This document shows, one piece after another, positions 7,395 to 10,240 of a DNA stretch of 10,240 nt; within the stretch, counting starts at the first letter, position 1; each line of letters opens with the position of its first letter. The stretch spans positions 1 to 10,240 of the forward strand of contig JACMMY010000182.1 of the NCBI GenBank assembly GCA_014378805.1, in the 5' to 3' direction. The notes beneath the pieces are model-generated. The model had not been told where the DNA came from. It ran no database searches and worked only from the letters and a program-made list of their open reading frames with translations. Origin of the DNA: Moraxellaceae bacterium (lineage in GTDB: Bacteria; Pseudomonadota; Gammaproteobacteria; Pseudomonadales; Moraxellaceae). Both the position numbers and the translations under genes were made by a program.

Positions 7395-8281
7395 GCGGAC
7401 CTCCGCGCAGCCACTGGATTTAAATTGCCAAATGCTTCTTCGGACAAAAATCTCAATGGCTCGTGCGGACGCCACCCACGCCGTAACTCTAAGCGCAATT
7501 GTCCAGACCAAACAGCTTGCCAAAATATTCGTTGTGCATGATCCAGATCGCCGAATTTCTCGGTTAGGTCATAAAGCGCAAATGTTAATGAGCGCCCTTC
7601 CCACGAAGCCGAATGTGATACTGCAAATTGAATCGATTCGTCTTCAACCTTAGAGGACAAGCCCCAATATCTGGTGCAACTAAGTAAGTCAGCAATTAAC
7701 GGATGGTATAAAGCTGGCGTCAATAATAACCATTCAACATTGCGCTCGAACCAATATTGACGCTCGATTGCCAGCAACTGGCGGGTTCTCTTTTTGTCAA
7801 CCTCGCCATCAAGCTTGACTGCTAAAGCAAGTAATAAGAGTTCTCCGTTAGGTAACATAAAGGTCAACAGAAAGTCGGTAGTCATCCTCCAATTGGTTGA
7901 TTTTTTATTGCCGTGGCATTTCGGATGTTTGAAACTAAACTTCGCAGCGATTTCTAAAGTTCCCGGAAAATCTGATGAAAATTCACCTATTTTATATTTG
8001 GATAACTCGTGTTCAGAACTCTCAAGTGTCAGGGGAAATTGCTCCCTAACATCGTAAAGATTATTTAGCATTGTTGTAAAAAAATAGTAAATTAGTTCCT
8101 TATCGCTCAGCAGTTCGCAATGCCGGCCGCGCCATTCATGAAGATGGGAGCGCCCTATACTAGCTGGGTCACCACGTCCAACTCGGTGCCAAGGGATGTA
8201 GTTTTCATGGGTGCCTTGGCCTCTTTCAAGTCGTTCAAACCGGGCAAGTAAGTCTGGTGTAAAGCGTTTTTCTGTTCGCAT
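7385..8281 (-). CDS. tnsA: TnsA endonuclease of a Tn7-like transposon
   Basis: The 298-aa protein fits TnsA, the restriction-enzyme-like nuclease that cuts the 5' ends of the transposon so that it moves by cut-and-paste. The N-terminal nuclease domain has REQFPL with E80, NWRMTTDF with D136, and LALAVKLDG with K156, corresponding to the E...D...xK core. E62 is a further conserved-type acid. The position equivalent to Tn7 Gln130 is Ala154 here. The C-terminal TnsA domain contains RQYWFERNVEWLLLTP (174-189), and is the part that contacts TnsC in Tn7. Length is a little above Tn7 TnsA (273 aa). ATG at 8281 has only a short GGA ribosome site. As the first gene of the operon it lies next to the expected right end of the element. 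Presence of both TnsA and TnsB argues for cut-and-paste and not replicative transposition. Confidence 0.93.
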   Translation of the reverse strand: MRTEKRFTPDLLARFERLERGQGTHENYIPWHRVGRGDPASIGRSHLHEWRGRHCELLSDKELIYYFFTTMLNNLYDVREQFPLTLESSEHELSKYKIGEFSSDFPGTLEIAAKFSFKHPKCHGNKKSTNWRMTTDFLLTFMLPNGELLLLALAVKLDGEVDKKRTRQLLAIERQYWFERNVEWLLLTPALYHPLIADLLSCTRYWGLSSKVEDESIQFAVSHSASWEGRSLTFALYDLTEKFGDLDHAQRIFWQAVWSGQLRLELRRGWRPHEPLRFLSEEAFGNLNPVAARRSAWI

Positions 8282-8310
8282 CGTCGTTCCATTTGCTTAA
8301 CTAAAATATA
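8282..8310 (-). promoter_or_regulatory. Possible tnsA promoter
   Basis: On the minus strand a TATATT -10 element (8310-8305) lies 24 bases before the tnsA start, with a weak TTTTCC at -35 spacing of 17. In Tn7 the tnsABC promoter lies within the right end and is covered by TnsB; a similar arrangement is plausible. The -35 match is poor, so this is tentative. Confidence 0.3.
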
Positions 8311-8450
8311 AGCGTATGAGTGCCTCAGGAAAATACGGTCACTCCTTCTTCGAGAAAACAACTTTCCAGGAAGACAGAAATAGGTATTAACCAAAGATAA
8401 GAAATAATGGGCGCACGAATCCGTTCGATCTTTAAAATCAGATCAAAAAT
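8311..8450. other. Gene-free region upstream of tnsA, expected to hold the transposon right end
   Basis: No coding region is supported here. Features seen are GGTATTAACC (8383-8392), AAGAAATAATG (8399-8409, repeated at 8690-8700), and a short inverted repeat GATCT/AGATC (8427-8431 and 8440-8444). By analogy with Tn7, several TnsB-binding sites should lie in this stretch, but I could not derive a convincing consensus or terminus. Confidence 0.35.
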
Positions 8451-8479
8451 TTGACATAGGATTCGGGAAGGGCGATACT
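8451..8479 (+). promoter_or_regulatory. Strong sigma70-like promoter for a short transcript
   Basis: TTGACA (8451-8456) matches the -35 consensus perfectly, and GATACT (8474-8479) matches four of six bases at the ideal 17-bp spacing. Transcription would start near 8486. No start codon of a credible gene follows before the terminator at 8516-8556. Confidence 0.6.
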
Positions 8480-8483
8480 TGAT

Positions 8484-8556
8484 CTTGGAGGAGTCAATTT
8501 TCCAAGTAACAAATACAAGGCCTGTGAGTTAGCGCTCACCGGCCTTGGCCTTTTTT
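8484..8556 (+). ncRNA. Candidate small RNA of about 70 nt
   Basis: A promoter at 8451-8479 and an intrinsic terminator ending at 8556 enclose a short transcript, predicted at about 8486-8556. Its 5' part can fold as CTTGGA (8484-8489) with TCCAAG (8501-8506). The loop contains GGAGGAGTC, which looks like a ribosome-binding sequence. Its 3' part is the terminator hairpin. No open reading frame of useful size is present. It does not resemble a tRNA, 6S or SRP RNA in any motif I recognise. It may be a host regulatory RNA next to the insertion, or part of the transposon's right region. Whether it is expressed cannot be told from sequence. Confidence 0.45.
8516..8556 (+). terminator. Rho-independent terminator
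   Basis: CAAGGCC (8516-8522) pairs perfectly with GGCCTTG (8541-8547). After one mismatch, GTGAG (8524-8528) pairs with CTCAC (8535-8539) around a 6-nt loop. Then GCC and six T (8551-8556) follow. The asymmetry of the T-run sets the plus-strand direction. Confidence 0.85.
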
Positions 8557-8719
8557 ACAGCCCAACTTTAGTGACATTGGTCTGTTTTTTTTGTTAGTTC
8601 ATGTGCTTTACCTCCGAAAAACTGGTAATGGAATATCAGACACCGCAGGTCTGTACGTAGTGACAATCAAGCAATTAGTTGTTACCATCAAGAAATAATG
8701 TGCAGCGAGACTTTATTGG
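8557..8719. other. Gene-free spacer between the small-RNA terminator and the phage-type regulator
   Basis: No gene is supported. An eight-T run (8584-8592 area) follows CTG without a convincing hairpin. The 11-mer AAGAAATAATG at 8690-8700 repeats the one at 8399-8409. The sequence TGTTACCATCAAG just before it faintly resembles TnsB sites of other Tn7-like elements, but its orientation does not fit a right end of this element. Confidence 0.35.
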
Positions 8720-8929
8720 TTAGAGGCTTACTCCAGACGGCTCTTTTATGCATCCATCTTTCAAACTCAGCAAAACTGCAATTTCGTGCGATTTTCCGCG
8801 CAGAAATCGCGATCGGCCACTGAGGACCTGTTGCACCAAGTGAACTCGATATCCATGCTCTTGCGCCCATCTCGTCATTGACTGACCGTTATACTCAAAT
8901 TCTTTCCGGACTTGCTCGACTGTCTTCAT
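8720..8929 (-). CDS. Small phage-type DNA-binding protein
   Basis: The 69-aa product has an HTH-like pattern, SMTRWAQEHGYRVHLVQQVLSG (17-38), followed by RGKSHEIAVLLSLKDG (44-59). This WA..HGY...LV..VL.G and RGKSH.IA..LGLK.G pattern is typical of short DNA-binding proteins found beside repressors in proteobacterial prophages. ATG at 8929 is preceded by a GGTGTAGGA ribosome site. It is transcribed away from the second HTH gene (9065), with 135 bp of shared control region containing an inverted repeat. The pair looks like a repressor/Cro-type switch. The exact role is inferred from arrangement and similarity recalled by pattern, not from a search. Confidence 0.8.
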   Translation of the reverse strand: MKTVEQVRKEFEYNGQSMTRWAQEHGYRVHLVQQVLSGRSRFLRGKSHEIAVLLSLKDGCIKEPSGVSL

Positions 8930-8938
8930 TTCCTACAC

Positions 8939-8967
8939 CTTATAAAATGTAAAAAAACATCTATTAA
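8939..8967 (-). promoter_or_regulatory. Possible promoter of the 69-aa regulator gene
   Basis: On the minus strand TTAATA (8967-8962) and TATAAG (8944-8939) are 17 bp apart. The predicted start is only a few bases from the ATG, which would cut into the ribosome site, so another start point may be used. The -35 element abuts the inverted repeat at 8972-8988. Confidence 0.3.
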
Positions 8968-8971
8968 GAAA

Positions 8972-8988
8972 ATAAAAGCTTCTTTTAT
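8972..8988. promoter_or_regulatory. Operator-like inverted repeat between divergent regulators
   Basis: ATAAAAG-CTT-CTTTTAT is a perfect repeat with 7-bp arms near the middle of the divergent intergenic region. A second symmetric cluster follows: the palindrome TACATGTA (8992-8999), flanked by ATACAT (8991-8996) and ATGTAT (9007-9012). Two different symmetric sites between two divergent HTH genes fit a switch in which each protein controls both promoters. Confidence 0.5.
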
Positions 8989-9064
8989 CTATACATGTAC
9001 ATTTATATGTATTATTCTGAACACAAATAGATTACCCCACATTGAAAAAAATTTAAAGAATTTT

Positions 9065-9487
9065 ATGGAAAATAAAAATTTATTGAATGGATTAGGTGAG
9101 CGAATGCGCAGTGAGCGTGTCCGTTTGCTGTTAACACAGGACGGACTTGCTGAGCGGGTGGGCGTGAAACAACAGACCATTTACAAGTATGAAAAAGGAA
9201 TGACGACACCGACAATGGATTTTGTTTACTCGCTGGGTTCGCTAGGATTTAACTTGCAATACGTTTTATTTGGGCGCGAACAACACCAAAAATTGGAAGA
9301 TTTTCCGCCGCAGGTTTTACAGCGAGTATCCGAAATGGTGACTGAAATTGAAAACAATTTTCAGGGTGGAAGTCTATCAAATGAGACTCGGCTGAGGATG
9401 ATGCTAACCCTATTAGCTCAGTATGTTAAAAGTCCTTCGTCTTTGTCACTCAGTGAGAAGCAACAATTGGAACTCTCTCAAGGAAAA
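9065..9487 (+). CDS. HTH (Xre family) transcriptional regulator, prophage repressor-like
   Basis: The 141-aa protein has an N-terminal Xre helix-turn-helix: LGERMRSERVRLLLTQDGLAERVGVKQQTIYKYEKGMTTPTMDFV (10-54). GVKQQTIYKYEKG (33-45) is the recognition segment. The next stretch, SLGSLGFNLQYVLFGRE (56-72), is the usual continuation in phage-type repressors of proteobacteria. The rest is helical, with no peptidase or ligand domain visible. I chose ATG at 9065; an upstream in-frame ATG at 8912 would run into the divergent gene and encode lysine-rich non-HTH sequence. Its TAA (9488-9490) abuts the next ATG, so it is co-transcribed with the membrane protein gene. It likely represses the divergent 69-aa gene and regulates itself. 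Confidence 0.85.
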
Positions 9488-9490
9488 TAA

Positions 9491-10162
9491 ATGACCCAAA
9501 TGAATCAGGATGATCAAGATAAGCTCGCTGAGCTTTTAGAGAAGTCGACCAAACATGCAGGAACTTTCGATAGTGCCGATCGGGATTTTGCGCTCTTCAA
9601 ATCGAAAGTAATGAAAGACATGTCGGTCGCATGGGTCGCTCGTCCTTGGATCATGTGTTTGCTTATGTTTGTTTACAGAGTTATTGTCAATTTTCAGGAA
9701 CGTAAACTGAATGCGCTGCCGAGATTTGCAAATGCAGCGCGAGCGGCTCAAGAAGAAACTGTTGAGAAATTTCGCTTCGCTGCAAATTTTGGACGTCCTG
9801 CCAACCCGACTCAGAGAAAATGGTGTTTGGATCAGGTTCACCTCTATGGCATCACCTATTTCGACGCCCCATTCCTTGTATGGAGTGGCACATTACAATT
9901 TAAAAAAGAAAAAATAATTTTCGGTAAATGGGATTTAATTTCTGGAATTGTGAGTATGTTTCCTTTGTTGCTTTTGATTTTTATTGCATATTGCACCTGC
10001 CTTTGCGATTGTCTTTCCCCGGCATCAAAGGCAATTAGTGTCACCGTATATCTAGCGGAAATTATTTTCCTATTTAAATTTTATAAAGCACAAAGTTTTG
10101 ACGTGTACAAAATTGGATCGAAATACTTCAAAGCTAATGGTTGGGGATTTACACCACAATAA
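9491..10162 (+). CDS. Unrecognised membrane protein coupled to the HTH regulator
   Basis: The 223-aa product is not recognised. It has a charged N-terminus (1-50), a hydrophobic segment at about 53-67, a soluble middle (70-148) rich in Arg, Ala and Phe, and two hydrophobic segments at about 149-172 and 180-197. The second segment runs into a Cys-rich turn, CTCLCDC (168-174). The C-terminal 25 residues are soluble and end GWGFTPQ. No signal peptide or catalytic motif is apparent. The ATG directly follows the stop of the HTH gene with no gap, implying coupled translation. Linkage to a phage-type repressor suggests an accessory role such as superinfection immunity, but the sequence does not show it. 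Confidence 0.75.
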   Translation: MTQMNQDDQDKLAELLEKSTKHAGTFDSADRDFALFKSKVMKDMSVAWVARPWIMCLLMFVYRVIVNFQERKLNALPRFANAARAAQEETVEKFRFAANFGRPANPTQRKWCLDQVHLYGITYFDAPFLVWSGTLQFKKEKIIFGKWDLISGIVSMFPLLLLIFIAYCTCLCDCLSPASKAISVTVYLAEIIFLFKFYKAQSFDVYKIGSKYFKANGWGFTPQ

Positions 10163-10240
10163 GTAGGAACAACAATCTGCAACACTACCGATTTCAAATA
10201 AAAAAAGGTGTTTCCATGTAGGGACTAGTGCATGAAAAAA
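10163..10240 (+). other. Window edge; possible start of a further gene at 10232
   Basis: After the membrane protein gene the sequence is AT-rich with no clear terminator hairpin. An ATG at 10232-10234 followed by Lys codons, with AGGGAC 13 bases upstream, could open a gene that runs out of the window. Only three codons are visible, so nothing more can be said. Confidence 0.2.

Larger units (their letters stand above)
322..8281. mobile_element. Core of a Tn7-like transposon (tnsD-xre-tniQ convergent with tnsABC)
   Basis: All five proteins characteristic of a Tn7-type element are present and apparently intact: TnsA, TnsB, TnsC, a TnsD-type TniQ and a second TniQ. In Tn7 the tnsA side marks the right end, so the end and its TnsB-binding sites should lie beyond 8281. 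The left end and cargo are presumably left of base 1. I searched 1-321 and 8282-8720 by eye for inverted TGT...ACA ends and repeated binding sites and found nothing convincing, so boundaries are given only as gene limits. Confidence 0.88.

Noticed and set aside
7395..7523. N-terminal extension of TnsB by 43 residues
   Set aside because: It lies wholly inside the end of tnsA, has no ribosome site, and the ATG at 7394 has GGAGGT just upstream and starts a normal TnsB N-terminus.
7273..7653. Plus-strand 126-aa open frame opposite tnsA/tnsB
   Set aside because: It runs antisense to two well-supported genes and shows no recognisable domain.
8155..8394. Minus-strand 79-aa open frame before tnsA
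   Set aside because: Most of it overlaps tnsA in another frame and its residues show no domain; it is a shadow.
80..8394. TTGGTTAA (80-87) and its complement TTAACCAA (8387-8394) as transposon terminal inverted repeats
   Set aside because: Only eight bases match, flanks do not align, and such a match is expected by chance between two AT-rich regions of this size.
8410..8440. tRNA-like T-loop (TTCGATC)
   Set aside because: The bases on each side do not form the five-pair stem, and no matching anticodon or acceptor arms are found around it.
8688..8870. Minus-strand 60-aa open frame within the small regulator
   Set aside because: It is an alternative frame of the 69-aa gene; only the latter has a phage DNA-binding pattern and a ribosome site.
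8912..9064. Upstream start for the HTH regulator
   Set aside because: It would overlap the divergent 69-aa gene and add a Lys-, Ile- and Cys-rich stretch unlike any HTH protein; the conserved domain begins just after 9065.
9536..9841. Minus-strand 101-aa open frame opposite the membrane protein gene
   Set aside because: It runs antisense to a gene with coupled translation and a plausible membrane topology, and has no domain pattern of its own.

Overview
The window is a Tn7-like transposition module followed by a short stretch of phage-type regulatory genes. Base composition is AT-leaning throughout. The protein families (TnsABC, TniQ/TnsD, an Xre regulator, and a phage-type 69-aa DNA-binding protein) point to a proteobacterium. 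The 69-aa protein and its divergent HTH partner remind me of betaproteobacterial prophage regulators, but genus cannot be read from the sequence.

Layout. Bases 1-321 are mostly intergenic. They may hold the last codons of an upstream gene, then a good sigma70-like promoter (70-98) overlapped by a perfect inverted repeat, then a leader of about 200 nt. From 322 to 3861, three genes run on the plus strand: a long TniQ family protein of TnsD type (598 aa), a small Xre-type HTH regulator (122 aa), and a second, short TniQ (439 aa) that overlaps the regulator by ATGA. From 8281 down to 3883, tnsA, tnsB and tnsC run on the minus strand, each overlapping the next by a few bases. The two operons converge with a 21-bp gap.

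How it should work, from family knowledge. TnsA (endonuclease) and TnsB (DDE transposase) would excise and join the element. The TnsC ATPase would link them to a target selector. The two TniQ proteins would provide two targeting routes: TnsD as a sequence-specific DNA binder for a fixed attachment site, and the short TniQ as an adaptor for another, unknown target-recognition partner. No cas gene or CRISPR array is visible, so whether the short TniQ works with an RNA-guided complex outside the window is open. The Xre protein probably represses its own operon: a 13-bp palindromic sequence lies in its promoter and occurs again inside its own coding region.

The element's right end should lie upstream of tnsA (roughly 8282-8700), but I could not place the terminal bases. 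This gap also holds a strong promoter (8451-8479) feeding a textbook intrinsic terminator (8516-8556), which together predict a small RNA of about 70 nt. From 8720 onward lies a divergent pair of small DNA-binding regulators around an inverted repeat, then a directly abutting gene for an unrecognised membrane protein, and possibly the first codons of a further gene at the window edge.
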